From positions 1 to 46,930 of the forward strand of contig NZ_LBIO01000060.1 in assembly GCF_001280505.1 (NCBI RefSeq): a stretch of DNA of 46,930 nt. Direction: 5' to 3'. The translations under genes were made by a program, and so were the position numbers. Below, one piece after another: positions 26,469-36,822 of the stretch. Numbering within the stretch: the first letter of the stretch is position 1; each line of letters starts with the position of its first letter. This DNA is from Mangrovimonas sp. TPBH4 (GTDB lineage: Bacteria > Bacteroidota > Bacteroidia > Flavobacteriales > Flavobacteriaceae). Below the pieces are notes generated by a model. The model was not told the DNA's origin, ran no database searches, and saw nothing but the letters and a program-made list of their open reading frames with translations.

Positions 26469-27896
26469 TTAAACGGATAACTTTTTAGAGAGGTCTTCTA
26501 CGTATTTTCTGAATTGCTTATCTGTAGCTGTTAAGTTGTCTACTGTTTTGCAAGCGTGCAGCACCGTGGCGTGGTCACGCTTTCCTATTTGAGAACCTAT
26601 ACTGGCCAAAGAGGCTTTTGTGTATTTTTTAGCAAAAAACATGGCCAATTGCCTAGCTTGTACAATGTGTCTTTTTCTGGTTTTAGACTGTAAGGTGCTT
26701 ACATCCATTTGGAAATAATCCGATACAACTTTTTGGATATAGTCAATGGAAACTTCACGCTTGGTATTTTTTACAAACTTCTCAACGATATCCTTGGCAA
26801 GGTTAATGGTAACTTCCTTTTTGTTAAAGGAAGACTGAGCAATCAAGGAGATGATAGCGCCTTCCAATTCCCTAACGTTGGTCTTGATGTGTTTGGCAAT
26901 ATATTCTATAATTTCCTCTGGAATTTCAACACCATCACGATACAGTTTATTTCTTAGGATAGACACTCGTGTTTCGAAGTCTGGTGTTTGCAATTCTGCG
27001 GAAAGCCCCCATTTAAAACGGGATAATAATCGTTGCTCGATATCTTGCATGTCTACAGGAGCTTTATCACTAGTCAGGATTACCTGTTTGCCATTTTGGT
27101 GCAAGTGGTTGAAGATATGGAAAAACACATCCTGTGTTCCTGATTTTCCAGATAAAAACTGAACATCGTCAATAATAAGGACATCAATGATTTGATAGAA
27201 ATGAATGAAATCGTTTCTGTTGTTCTTCTTTACGGAATCAATATACTGTTGGGTAAATTTCTCTGCAGAAATGTACAAAACTGTTTTCTCTGGGTATTTA
27301 TCTTTGATATCGATTCCAATGGCGTGTGCCAAGTGGGTTTTTCCTAAACCAACACCTCCAAAAATCAAAAGTGGGTTGAAAGATGTTCCTCCCGGTTTGC
27401 TGGCTACAGCTAAACCTGCATTTCTTGCCAATCGGTTAGAGTCTCCTTCCAAAAAATTCTCAAAGTTGTAATTTGGGTTGAGCTGAGACTCGATCTTGAT
27501 ATTCCTGATCCCCGGAATTACAAATGGATTTTTAAGCTCTGGATTTTTGTTGTTGAAAGGAATGTCAACATCTTGGGATTTTACCGCGGTACGGTTGGAA
27601 CTCGGTATTTTTTCAGTAAACGGTTGCTTGTTGCCATAGGTGTTTTCCATCTTGATAACATAAACCAATTTGGCACTGTCACCAAGCTCTTTGGTAAGAG
27701 CAACTTTAAGGATTTTTACGTAGTGCTCCTCAAGCCATTCGTAGAAAAATTTACTGGGAACTTGAATGCTTAACGCTTTGTCTGAAAGTTTGACTGCTTG
27801 TATGGGTTCAAACCAAGTTTTATAAGCTTGGGGTTGTATGTTATCCTTAATAAAAGACAGGCAATTATTCCAAACTGATTGCGCAGTTACATCCAT
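26469..27896 (-). CDS. dnaA: Chromosomal replication initiator DnaA
   Basis: A 475-residue AAA+ initiator that opens oriC. Domain I (1-85), a linker, then the ATPase domain with Walker A GGVGLGKTH (180-188), Walker B VLIIDDVQFL (Asp243, Asp244) and the arginine-finger region around QRLLSRFKWGL. Domain IV has the DNA-binding signature KRDHATVLHA (439-448). The 197-base upstream gap lacks clear DnaA boxes, so I do not place oriC here. A one-mismatch CATATTTG upstream may be the -7 element. The phosphatase gene follows by three bases. Confidence 0.99.
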   Translation of the reverse strand: MDVTAQSVWNNCLSFIKDNIQPQAYKTWFEPIQAVKLSDKALSIQVPSKFFYEWLEEHYVKILKVALTKELGDSAKLVYVIKMENTYGNKQPFTEKIPSSNRTAVKSQDVDIPFNNKNPELKNPFVIPGIRNIKIESQLNPNYNFENFLEGDSNRLARNAGLAVASKPGGTSFNPLLIFGGVGLGKTHLAHAIGIDIKDKYPEKTVLYISAEKFTQQYIDSVKKNNRNDFIHFYQIIDVLIIDDVQFLSGKSGTQDVFFHIFNHLHQNGKQVILTSDKAPVDMQDIEQRLLSRFKWGLSAELQTPDFETRVSILRNKLYRDGVEIPEEIIEYIAKHIKTNVRELEGAIISLIAQSSFNKKEVTINLAKDIVEKFVKNTKREVSIDYIQKVVSDYFQMDVSTLQSKTRKRHIVQARQLAMFFAKKYTKASLASIGSQIGKRDHATVLHACKTVDNLTATDKQFRKYVEDLSKKLSV

Positions 27897-28093
27897 TCTC
27901 TAAGATTATTTGTTGTTTAGTTAGTTTAGTTTTAGTAAAAAAAGAGAAAATAGAGTTTCTCTTGAATCAAATTTTTACATGACAAATATGTGAACAAAAT
28001 TCTTAAAAAAAAAACTGAATAGGGGTTGAATTTTTAGAATTTTTTTACCATGTTTAAATTTCTATCAAAGTACAAAAAAAAAATTAAAAAAGA

Positions 28094-28504
28094 ATGGGTA
28101 ACCCTTTAAAATCAGACGAAATAAAATTTAGAATTAGATATGGTGAAACAGATCAAATGGGCGTAGTTTATCACGGGAATTACGCGCAGTACTTTGAAAT
28201 GGGACGAACCGAATGGTTACGAAAATTTGGTGTGAGTTACAGGCAAATGGAAGAGGAAGGAATCATGCTTCCTGTGGTGTTTTTGAGTGTAAATTTCAAG
28301 AAGTCAGCTCGTTATGATGATGAGGTGCGGGTGAAAACAACTTTAGCCAAAATTCCTTCGGCCTCAATTGAATTTGATTATGAGATTTTTAATGCGGAAA
28401 ATGAATTGTTAACAACCGGAAAAACGGTTTTGGCATTTATCGATATGCAGCGCAACCGACCAACCAGATGTCCAAAATATATTTTAGACCAACTGCAAAA
28501 TTAA
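28094..28504 (+). CDS. Acyl-CoA thioesterase (hotdog fold, YbgC/4HBT-like)
   Basis: A 136-residue single hotdog domain. The active-site stretch YGETDQMGVVYHGNYAQYFE has Asp20 at the 4-hydroxybenzoyl-CoA thioesterase and YbgC catalytic position, followed by EMGRTEWLRKFG. It would hydrolyse acyl-CoA or acyl-ACP thioesters; the chain specificity is unknown. Divergent from dnaA. Its stop overlaps the stop of the convergent YigZ-family gene by four bases. Confidence 0.93.
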   Translation: MGNPLKSDEIKFRIRYGETDQMGVVYHGNYAQYFEMGRTEWLRKFGVSYRQMEEEGIMLPVVFLSVNFKKSARYDDEVRVKTTLAKIPSASIEFDYEIFNAENELLTTGKTVLAFIDMQRNRPTRCPKYILDQLQN

Positions 28505-29121
28505 TCGTTCAAATTTTTGATGTTGATTTCATACAAAGCATCAAAAATTTGAAAAATTTCTTCGGCATTTTTGAGGCGAACGGAAATGGTAATCTCGCAG
28601 TCCATTTCCAACTTTTGATTGACGATTTTAAGGTCCTTTTCCTTGATGATTCGCATGACTTTATTCATGTTCACGTAATCAAAATGGATCAAGAATTCTA
28701 CATTGATGGTTTTGGTGATTATTTTGGAAGTATCCAATGCCATTTGGGCGGCAGTTTTGTAGGCAGTAATCAGGCCTCCAACTCCTAGTTTTACACCGCC
28801 AAAATAGCGAACCACGACAATTAAAATGTTGGTGACATCAAAAGATTGAATTTGGCCGTAAATTGGCATGCCGGCACTGTTGCTGGGTTCGCCATCGTCA
28901 TTTGCTCTAAAGCTAATGTTGGGTTCTTGTGTTCCAATTTGGTAGGCGTAGCACCAATGGCGGGCCGAATGATGTTGTTTCTTTAGGGCTTCAATATGTG
29001 TTTTCGCCTCATCTTCAGAAGTAATAGGGAAGGCATACCCAAAAAACTTGCTGTTTTTCTCCTTAAACAAGACTTCGTTTGAAGTGTTGGCAATAGTTTT
29101 ATAGGTATCTTTCGTGCTCAT
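28501..29121 (-). CDS. YigZ/IMPACT family protein
   Basis: 206 residues from ATG 29121 (MSTKDTYKTI), chosen because the frame upstream runs into the transporter gene and is not conserved-looking. The UPF0029 N-terminal domain holds the family signatures SARHWCYAYQIG, ANDDGEPSNSAGMPIYGQI and VRYFGGVKLGVGGLITAY, and a ferredoxin-like C-terminal domain follows. Homologues bind translation-related targets in eukaryotes (IMPACT); the bacterial role is not established. Its ATG overlaps the transporter stop as ATGA. Confidence 0.93.
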   Translation of the reverse strand: MSTKDTYKTIANTSNEVLFKEKNSKFFGYAFPITSEDEAKTHIEALKKQHHSARHWCYAYQIGTQEPNISFRANDDGEPSNSAGMPIYGQIQSFDVTNILIVVVRYFGGVKLGVGGLITAYKTAAQMALDTSKIITKTINVEFLIHFDYVNMNKVMRIIKEKDLKIVNQKLEMDCEITISVRLKNAEEIFQIFDALYEINIKNLND

Positions 29122-29981
29122 TGTGCAAGGGTTACTAATAAAATTGATATGATGGCCAGTCCTATTCCAATCCAATTTTTGTAAGAAAGGTATTCTTTGC
29201 AAAATAACAAACCAGTGAGTGTCGATAGCATAACAATTCCAACGTTGTTTAGGGTGAAAAGGGTCGAGCTTTCATAAAATTCATTATTGAGTGCTTTTAA
29301 TAAATAATAGATGGAAGCATAATTGGCAGAGCCTAATAGGATTCCCCAAAACACATTTTTGAAGCTCAGGAGAAGTTGGTGTTTTAACCTTTTATAGAGA
29401 AGTGTACAGCATCCTAAGGTTGCGGCACTAAAAAAAATAGTTGCCGAAAACAGGGGGATGCCTTGCTCTCCAACATAGGTGGTTTCTAGGTATTTTATGG
29501 AGGTGTCTATAATCCCGGAACCTAAAAACAATAGAAATGGCAGCGTTAAATTTGATTTTAAATTAAATTGACCTTTGGTTTTAATGGAGGCCAAATACAC
29601 TGCAACCAAGGCCAAAACAATACCTGATAGTTTTTGGGTGTCAGTACTTTCTTGGTATACCAGTATACCGAATATCACGGGGATAACTACACTCATTTTT
29701 GAGGCGACGGCAGTTACTGAAATACCATTTTTCTGTGTGGAAAGGGCCATAATGTAGAAAATGCTAATAAATAGTGCTCCCAATCCTATTGCGCCTAAAA
29801 ACCATTTGGAATGTACCAAGGAGGAAATTTCTATTGGAAACTTATATGTTAGCAGTCCAATTGAGCATGCTGTAAAATAATTGGCTACAATTACCTGCAG
29901 GGTGTCCGCTTTAGCTTTTTTTATAAGTTTAAAGATGACAACAATCAGGGTTGAGGACAGAATACTCAGTAAGAGGTACAT
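29118..29981 (-). CDS. DMT superfamily (EamA) transporter
   Basis: A 287-residue inner-membrane protein with about ten predicted helices arranged as two EamA-like halves, starting with LLSILSSTLIVVIFKLI and containing NGISVTAVASKMSVVIPVIFG and LYKRLKHQLL between halves. Drug/metabolite transporters of this type export amino acids, sugars or toxic metabolites; nothing shows the substrate. Its start overlaps the HAD stop by one base (TAATG) and its stop overlaps the YigZ-family start, so the run is translationally coupled. Confidence 0.9.
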   Translation of the reverse strand: MYLLLSILSSTLIVVIFKLIKKAKADTLQVIVANYFTACSIGLLTYKFPIEISSLVHSKWFLGAIGLGALFISIFYIMALSTQKNGISVTAVASKMSVVIPVIFGILVYQESTDTQKLSGIVLALVAVYLASIKTKGQFNLKSNLTLPFLLFLGSGIIDTSIKYLETTYVGEQGIPLFSATIFFSAATLGCCTLLYKRLKHQLLLSFKNVFWGILLGSANYASIYYLLKALNNEFYESSTLFTLNNVGIVMLSTLTGLLFCKEYLSYKNWIGIGLAIISILLVTLAQ

Positions 29982-30592
29982 TAAAACAAGTTTTTATGCG
30001 TAGAAAAAAGTGTGCATACATCCTCTGTTTTCGGATCGATATTCCAAACGTGGATTCCCAATGATTTAGCGGCGTCTGTGTTTTCCTTTAGGTCGTCAAC
30101 AAACAGACATTCTTCAGCCTTCAGTTCATTTTCCCTGAGGACGAATTCGTAAATTTCTGTGTTGGGTTTTCTTAGTTGGATTTCGTGAGATAAGTAAAAT
30201 TGATCGAATTGATTTCTAAAGTCGTCAAAAAAGGGAACATTTTCCTTCACCCACTCTATATGGAGTTCATTGGTGTTGCTTAACAAAATAAGTTTATAGT
30301 TTTCATTCTTCGCCAATTGCTTTAAAAATTCCAATTTATGATTTGGGAAGTCTTTCAAGATGTAATTCCAGGTGTTTTTTAAAGTTTCTTCCGATATGTT
30401 ATTGAAATTCTCAAGGTAGAAATCCTTGAATTCTTCCGTCGAAATAAGTCCCTGCTCGTAGAGACAGTTCATCGAGATCATTTCTTCAGGAAATTCCTGA
30501 AGGTTTAAAATGGCTTTGGTAGTCTCAATAGCACCTTCCTTGTCTAGGTTTATAAAAACATCTCCAAAGTCGAATATAATGGTTTTAATCAT
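29981..30592 (-). CDS. HAD family hydrolase (YihX-like)
   Basis: A 203-residue haloacid dehalogenase-type phosphatase. Motif I is IIFDFGDVF with nucleophile Asp8 and Gly at the +2 position, as in the YihX and epoxide-hydrolase N-domain branch. Motif II is LILLSNTNE, and the later acidic motif is ECLFVDDLKENTDAAKSLG. A helical cap lies near residues 15-80. The start overlaps the ribD stop by eight bases. In riboflavin synthesis an unspecific HAD phosphatase dephosphorylates the RibD product, so a role there is possible but only inferred from position. Confidence 0.9.
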   Translation of the reverse strand: MIKTIIFDFGDVFINLDKEGAIETTKAILNLQEFPEEMISMNCLYEQGLISTEEFKDFYLENFNNISEETLKNTWNYILKDFPNHKLEFLKQLAKNENYKLILLSNTNELHIEWVKENVPFFDDFRNQFDQFYLSHEIQLRKPNTEIYEFVLRENELKAEECLFVDDLKENTDAAKSLGIHVWNIDPKTEDVCTLFSTHKNLF

Positions 30593-31637
30593 TGCGGTAT
30601 ATTTTTAAACTGTCTTGTAAAATGTGTTGTTCCCAAACCAACTTTCCATGAATTTTTGGTGCGTCGATGCCTTTTTCAAAAAGAACCTTGCCTGTAAATA
30701 TCCTTGCTTCGTCCCAAAGTCCTTCGTCAATAAAGGTTTGTAATGTTTGGGATCCTCCTTCAATAATGACCGATTGAATGTCTTGTTTGTGAAGAAGCTC
30801 ACAGATTTGTTTGGCAATTTTCTTTCTCTCTTCCCAATCGATGAATTCTGTGTTCGTAAATTCAGAATTTAAAACGTTTTTGTTTTCTGAAGAAGAAATA
30901 ATAATGGTTTGGGATTCATTATTGAAAACCCCAAGGTTTTTCGGGAGTTTACCCTCTTTGTCAAGCACAACCCTAATAGGATTTTGGCCTTTCCAATCCC
31001 TAACCGTCAGTTTTGGATTGTCTTTGATAACGGTATTGGTGCCTACCAAAATAGCATGTTCTTCAGTTCGCCATTTGTGCACAAGTTGACGTGAAAATGT
31101 ATTGGTAATCCAAACAGGTTCTTGTTTGTCTTGTATTTCAGGTGCTAAAAATCCATCAAGGGTCTGTGCCCATTTTAGGATGATATATGGCCTTTGTTTG
31201 TTGTGAAACGTAAAGAAGCGTTTATGGTGTTCTTGAGACTCATTTTCTAAAACTCCAACCGTTACTTTGCATCCGGCGGCTTTCAAATTTTTAATGCCTT
31301 TTCCTGCAACTTTGCTGTGCGTGTCTATGGTTCCAATCACCACATTTGGGATCTTGGATGTGATAATCAAATCACTGCAAGGAGGCGTTTTACCGAAATG
31401 GCTACAGGGTTCAAGTGTCACGTAAAGTGTTGCTTCTTTCAATAAATTGGGGTCTTGAACAGATTGTATGGCATTTACCTCTGCATGATTCCCGCCGTAC
31501 GGACTGGTAAAGCCTTCGCCAATGATTCTGTTCTCATGAACAATAACGCAGCCTACCATGGGGTTGGGCCTTGTGTATCCCAAGCCATTTTTGGCAATAT
31601 CTATACAGCGTTTTATGTATTTTTCGTGTATCTTCAT
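30585..31637 (-). CDS. ribD: Bifunctional riboflavin biosynthesis deaminase/reductase
   Basis: 350 residues from ATG 31637 (MKIHEKYIKRCIDIAKNG); the frame runs open upstream to 31694 but the TATTTTTG promoter element at 31653-31660 lies there. The N-terminal deaminase has the zinc site HAE (His51, Glu53) and PCSHFGKTPPC (Cys78, Cys87). The C-terminal reductase begins near 150 with PYIILKWAQTLDGFLA, then ILVGTNTVIKDNPKLTVR and VIIEGGSQTLQTF. It performs two steps from the GTP-derived pyrimidine to the ribitylamino precursor. Overlaps the HAD gene. Confidence 0.97.
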   Translation of the reverse strand: MKIHEKYIKRCIDIAKNGLGYTRPNPMVGCVIVHENRIIGEGFTSPYGGNHAEVNAIQSVQDPNLLKEATLYVTLEPCSHFGKTPPCSDLIITSKIPNVVIGTIDTHSKVAGKGIKNLKAAGCKVTVGVLENESQEHHKRFFTFHNKQRPYIILKWAQTLDGFLAPEIQDKQEPVWITNTFSRQLVHKWRTEEHAILVGTNTVIKDNPKLTVRDWKGQNPIRVVLDKEGKLPKNLGVFNNESQTIIISSSENKNVLNSEFTNTEFIDWEERKKIAKQICELLHKQDIQSVIIEGGSQTLQTFIDEGLWDEARIFTGKVLFEKGIDAPKIHGKLVWEQHILQDSLKIYRND

Positions 31638-31652
31638 CCCAAATTTGATGTG

Positions 31653-31660
31653 GCAAAAAT
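31653..31660 (-). promoter_or_regulatory. -7 promoter element (TATTTTTG) of ribD
   Basis: Perfect TAnnTTTG on the minus strand, 16 bases upstream of the ribD ATG at 31637. Confidence 0.5.
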
Positions 31661-31671
31661 ACCAATTAAAA

Positions 31672-32160
31672 GTGAGCAAAAATAATATTGTCATTAGAGA
31701 AATTAAGGCAGAAGACGATGCTCAAGTGGCGGCCGTAATTCGCGATGTCTTGATTGAATTTGGTGTCCCTAAAGTGGGGACTGCTTATGAAGATACTGCT
31801 TTGGATTGTATGACCGAAACGTATAATGCTCTCAATATGGTGTACTATGTTTTGGATGACCACGGTAAAATTATAGGAGGGGCTGGAATAGCTCCTTTAG
31901 AAGGAGAAGACCATGTGTGCGAATTGCAGAAAATGTATTTCCTGCCAGAAGCCAGAGGCACGGGATTGGGAAGTGCAATGATGACAAAATGCTTGGAAAA
32001 GGCCAAAGAATTGGGATTTAAAAAATGTTATTTGGAAACCTTGCCATATATGAAGGCAGCCACAAAGTTGTATGGAAAGGTGGGGTTTGCACCTTTGGAA
32101 GCACCTATGGGAAATACAGGGCACTATTCGTGTAATGTTTGGATGATAAAAGAATTATGA
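31672..32160 (+). CDS. GNAT family N-acetyltransferase
   Basis: About 162 residues from GTG 31672 (VSKNNIVIREIKAEDD), which best fits the GNAT start; ATG 31648 would add eight residues, and longer versions run back into ribD on the other strand. The acetyl-CoA site is KMYFLPEARGTGLGSAMMTK, followed by a KKCYLETLPYMKAATKLYG strand-helix. The substrate is unknown. Divergent from ribD. The stop overlaps the prmC start as ATGA. Confidence 0.88.
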   Translation: MSKNNIVIREIKAEDDAQVAAVIRDVLIEFGVPKVGTAYEDTALDCMTETYNALNMVYYVLDDHGKIIGGAGIAPLEGEDHVCELQKMYFLPEARGTGLGSAMMTKCLEKAKELGFKKCYLETLPYMKAATKLYGKVGFAPLEAPMGNTGHYSCNVWMIKEL

Positions 32161-33023
32161 TATTAAAGGATATAAGAACTCGGTTCCATCAGTCGCTTGA
32201 CCCAATCTATGGAGCTGAGGAAGTGGATAGTTTTTTTGGTCTTCTTCTAGACCATTATTTCAAGATAAAACCAATCACCTTGGTTTTGGAACCTCAGTAT
32301 GAAATAGCCTCCGAAGATGCTTTAAAATTGAACGAGGTTTTAAGGAGGTTGAAAGATCAAGAGCCTATTCAATACATTTTAGGGGAAACCGAGTTTTTCG
32401 GACTGCCTTTTAAAGTGTCGCCGGCTACGTTAATTCCAAGACCGGAAACCGAAGAATTGGTAGATTGGATAATTGCAACAAATAAAGATAATGCTGATCC
32501 TTTGAGGGTTTTAGATATTGGCACCGGCACGGGGTGTATTCCTATTAGTTTAGGATATCATTTGTCCAATGCTGAAATTTATACGCTTGATGTTAGCGAC
32601 CAAGCAATTGAAGTGGCTAAAGAAAATGCAGAAATAAATGGGGTAGAGGTGAACTTTATGCATGGGGATATTCTTAAGTTTGAGAATTTAGCACCTGAGT
32701 TTTTACAGCTCAAGTTTGATATCGTCGTCTCCAATCCGCCTTACGTACGCGAGTTGGAGAAAAATGAAATGAAAACCAATGTTTTGGACTATGAACCTGA
32801 TTTGGCATTGTTTGTTCCTGATGATGATCCTTTACGTTTTTATAAAGTAATCACTAAATTTGCTAGTAAGAATTTGAAAAACAACGGGATGTTGTTTTTT
32901 GAGATCAATCAATATTTGGGGGAAGAGATGCAGCAGTTGCTTATTGATAATAATTTTAAAGATATAGAATTGCGTCAGGATATTTTTGGAAATAACAGGA
33001 TGCTTAAAGGAATAAAGTTATGA
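32157..33023 (+). CDS. prmC: Peptide chain release factor N5-glutamine methyltransferase
   Basis: A 288-residue class I methyltransferase that methylates the GGQ glutamine of RF1 and RF2. Start chosen at 32157 (MILKDIRTRF), where it forms an ATGA overlap with the acetyltransferase stop; the frame is open 18 bases further. The N-terminal helical domain ends with EPIQYILGETEFFGL and IPRPETEELVDWI. The SAM-binding LDIGTGTGCIPIS (119-131) and catalytic NPPY (193-196) are intact. The stop overlaps the next ATG, again as ATGA. Confidence 0.96.
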   Translation: MILKDIRTRFHQSLDPIYGAEEVDSFFGLLLDHYFKIKPITLVLEPQYEIASEDALKLNEVLRRLKDQEPIQYILGETEFFGLPFKVSPATLIPRPETEELVDWIIATNKDNADPLRVLDIGTGTGCIPISLGYHLSNAEIYTLDVSDQAIEVAKENAEINGVEVNFMHGDILKFENLAPEFLQLKFDIVVSNPPYVRELEKNEMKTNVLDYEPDLALFVPDDDPLRFYKVITKFASKNLKNNGMLFFEINQYLGEEMQQLLIDNNFKDIELRQDIFGNNRMLKGIKL

Positions 33024-33610
33024 AAACACTAAAATCGATAGCTGTATTTTGTGGAAGCAGCGAAGGAAATGATCTCAAAGTAATAAGTGATGCCGAATAT
33101 TTGGGAAAGGTGATGGCGAAAGAAGACATTGTCTTGGTGTACGGAGCTGCGAAGATTGGAATCATGGGCAAAGTCGCTGAAGCCGTTTTGGAGCACAATG
33201 GCAAAGCCATAGGGGTTATTCCTGAATTTTTAAAGTTGAAGGAGGTAGTGCATTTGGGATTACACGAGTTGATTACCACAGAAACCATGCACGAACGAAA
33301 GGTAAAGATGCATGAACTTTCCGACGGATTTATAGCGTTGCCTGGAGGGTTTGGCACCTTTGAAGAGCTTTTTGAAATTATCACCTGGGCACAATTAGGT
33401 TTGCATCAAAAGCCAATTGGCTTGTTGAATTCCAATGGATTTTACGATGATCTTATTAAAATGTTCGAAACCATGGTGGCTAAAGGACTTTTAAAAATTT
33501 CAAATTTAGATTTGCTGATTGTGGAAGATGATGTCAATAGATTACTGGATAAAATGAGAGGGTTTAAGCCTCAAGATGTACCACAATGGTTAAAGGCAGA
33601 CAGAACCTAA
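33020..33610 (+). CDS. LOG family protein (TIGR00730; cytokinin riboside-monophosphate phosphoribohydrolase-like)
   Basis: A 196-residue Rossmann-like protein with the lysine-decarboxylase-box signature MHERKVKMHELSDGF and PGGFGTFEE at 108-116, the family's nucleotide-binding and catalytic motif. LOG proteins cleave nucleoside 5'-monophosphates to base and ribose 5-phosphate; bacterial annotations as lysine decarboxylase are wrong. Start overlaps the prmC stop (ATGA), third link in a coupled chain from the acetyltransferase. Confidence 0.93.
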   Translation: MKTLKSIAVFCGSSEGNDLKVISDAEYLGKVMAKEDIVLVYGAAKIGIMGKVAEAVLEHNGKAIGVIPEFLKLKEVVHLGLHELITTETMHERKVKMHELSDGFIALPGGFGTFEELFEIITWAQLGLHQKPIGLLNSNGFYDDLIKMFETMVAKGLLKISNLDLLIVEDDVNRLLDKMRGFKPQDVPQWLKADRT

Positions 33611-33707
33611 GGTAGACAAAGGTCTTTCATTCAAAATTATCCATCTCTTTTTAATAATTCTCTGGGTTTTAATAAGGGACTTTTATCCTATTCTTCTGTT
33701 AATATAA

Positions 33708-35792
<2,085 letters not shown>

Positions 35793-35817
35793 AATCCTAC
35801 AAAATGTATTCTTTCAT

Positions 35818-35838
35818 CGATAAAATGCATTTTTTTAC
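35818..35838. promoter_or_regulatory. CGATaaaaTGCA-T7 motif upstream of the first YhhN-like gene
   Basis: Shares CGAT-WAAR-TGCA followed by a seven-base A or T tract with 36757-36779, upstream of the second related gene. It sits 43 bases before its -7 element versus 33 bases in the other. Candidate shared operator. Confidence 0.35.
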
Positions 35839-35860
35839 GTTAAATTGCGATTTTTTGTCT

Positions 35861-35868
35861 TACATTTG
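35861..35868 (+). promoter_or_regulatory. -7 promoter element (TACATTTG) of the first YhhN-like gene
   Basis: Perfect TAnnTTTG, 23 bases before ATG 35892. Confidence 0.6.
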
Positions 35869-35891
35869 GCCGAGACCAATTGAGCAAGTTT

Positions 35892-36608
35892 ATGCTGCAA
35901 AGGAATTTTTTAATCGCAATATTAACCGTATTTAGTTTAGGATTTATTGGCCTTCAATTGCTTCAGTATGAGTATTATGCTATGGGAGTGAGGGCTGCCA
36001 TGTTAGTCTTGCTGAGTATTCTGTATGCGGTTAGTGTTAAAAACAAGCGTAAATTCTTCTTTTTGTTTTTATTGGCTTTTACACTTTCGGATATTATAAA
36101 TTTTATCACTTGGGATTTTAGTACAGAAGAAGGGGGATTTGATTATTACTATCTTGGAAACGGATTGTATATTTTGTCTTATTTGTTTTTGGTAATCAAA
36201 TTGCTAGGGTCCATTAATCTTCCTGAGGTTGCCAGGAAATTGCCAGTACAGATTCTAGTATTATTTATCTTAGATTGTTTTTGCGTAGTAATAGTAACCA
36301 ATACCACTAAGGATGAATTGGGAGTTTACCCTTATGTGTTGGAGTTTGTTTATAATGCCGTGATCATGTTGCTGTTGTCCTTGGCATTATTGAACTTTAT
36401 TTATAAAGACGACAAAAAATCCATGAACTTTTTGATAGGTTCTATATGTATTGTTTTTTCTGAGGTAATCCAACTGGCTTACTTCTATATTTCTGAAGCC
36501 AATATATTAAATGTAATTTCTTCTGTGTTTTTAGTGATGGCTTTTCTGTTTTTGTATAGACAGTCTCGATTGATTTATTCGGAAAGAATGCAGATTGCCA
36601 ATTCTTAG
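35892..36608 (+). CDS. Multi-pass membrane protein, YhhN/TMEM86-like
   Basis: 238 residues from ATG 35892; a TTG at 35880 would add four. About eight membrane helices with short loops. Family-like features are FLLAFTLSDIINF in an early helix and FSEVIQLAYFYIS near the end, spaced like the conserved acidic residues of YhhN/TMEM86 lysoplasmalogenases, but similarity is judged by eye only. It is related in layout to the gene at 36823, from which 214 bases separate it, and both share an upstream motif. Confidence 0.65.
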   Translation: MLQRNFLIAILTVFSLGFIGLQLLQYEYYAMGVRAAMLVLLSILYAVSVKNKRKFFFLFLLAFTLSDIINFITWDFSTEEGGFDYYYLGNGLYILSYLFLVIKLLGSINLPEVARKLPVQILVLFILDCFCVVIVTNTTKDELGVYPYVLEFVYNAVIMLLLSLALLNFIYKDDKKSMNFLIGSICIVFSEVIQLAYFYISEANILNVISSVFLVMAFLFLYRQSRLIYSERMQIANS

Positions 36609-36726
36609 TCTGTTCAGTTTCTCTTTTTTTAAATAGTTTTATTGCTTTTCGAAATCTTGAAATTTGCCTTGATGGTCATTGGTTTGAAAGTGTTGTAGGT
36701 TTGTGTTTTGATGATTTTTTATGCAA

Positions 36727-36768
36727 TGCACTTTTTTATTGAAAATTCCATAAAATCGATTAAGTGCA
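36727..36768. repeat. TGCACTT/AAGTGCA inverted repeat upstream of the second YhhN-like gene
   Basis: Perfect 7-bp arms at 36727-36733 and 36762-36768, 28 bases apart. The right arm lies in the CGAT-TGCA motif and 22 bases from the -7 element. Possible operator. Confidence 0.4.
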
Positions 36769-36779
36769 AAAAAATACTG
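36757..36779. promoter_or_regulatory. CGATtaagTGCA-A7 motif upstream of the second YhhN-like gene
   Basis: Second copy of the motif at 35818-35838; 33 bases before the -7 element at 36790. The two copies differ in spacing by ten bases, one helical turn. Confidence 0.35.
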
Positions 36780-36789
36780 ACAAAACACA

Positions 36790-36797
36790 TATATTTG
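36790..36797 (+). promoter_or_regulatory. -7 promoter element (TATATTTG) of the second YhhN-like gene
   Basis: Perfect TAnnTTTG, 25 bases before ATG 36823. Confidence 0.6.
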
Positions 36798-36822
36798 TAT
36801 GACCTACTTATAAAATATAGTT

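Noticed and set aside
27897..28093. Possible oriC beside dnaA
   Set aside because: A+T-rich, but I see no cluster of DnaA boxes; TGTGAACAA near 27990 differs at two positions from the consensus.
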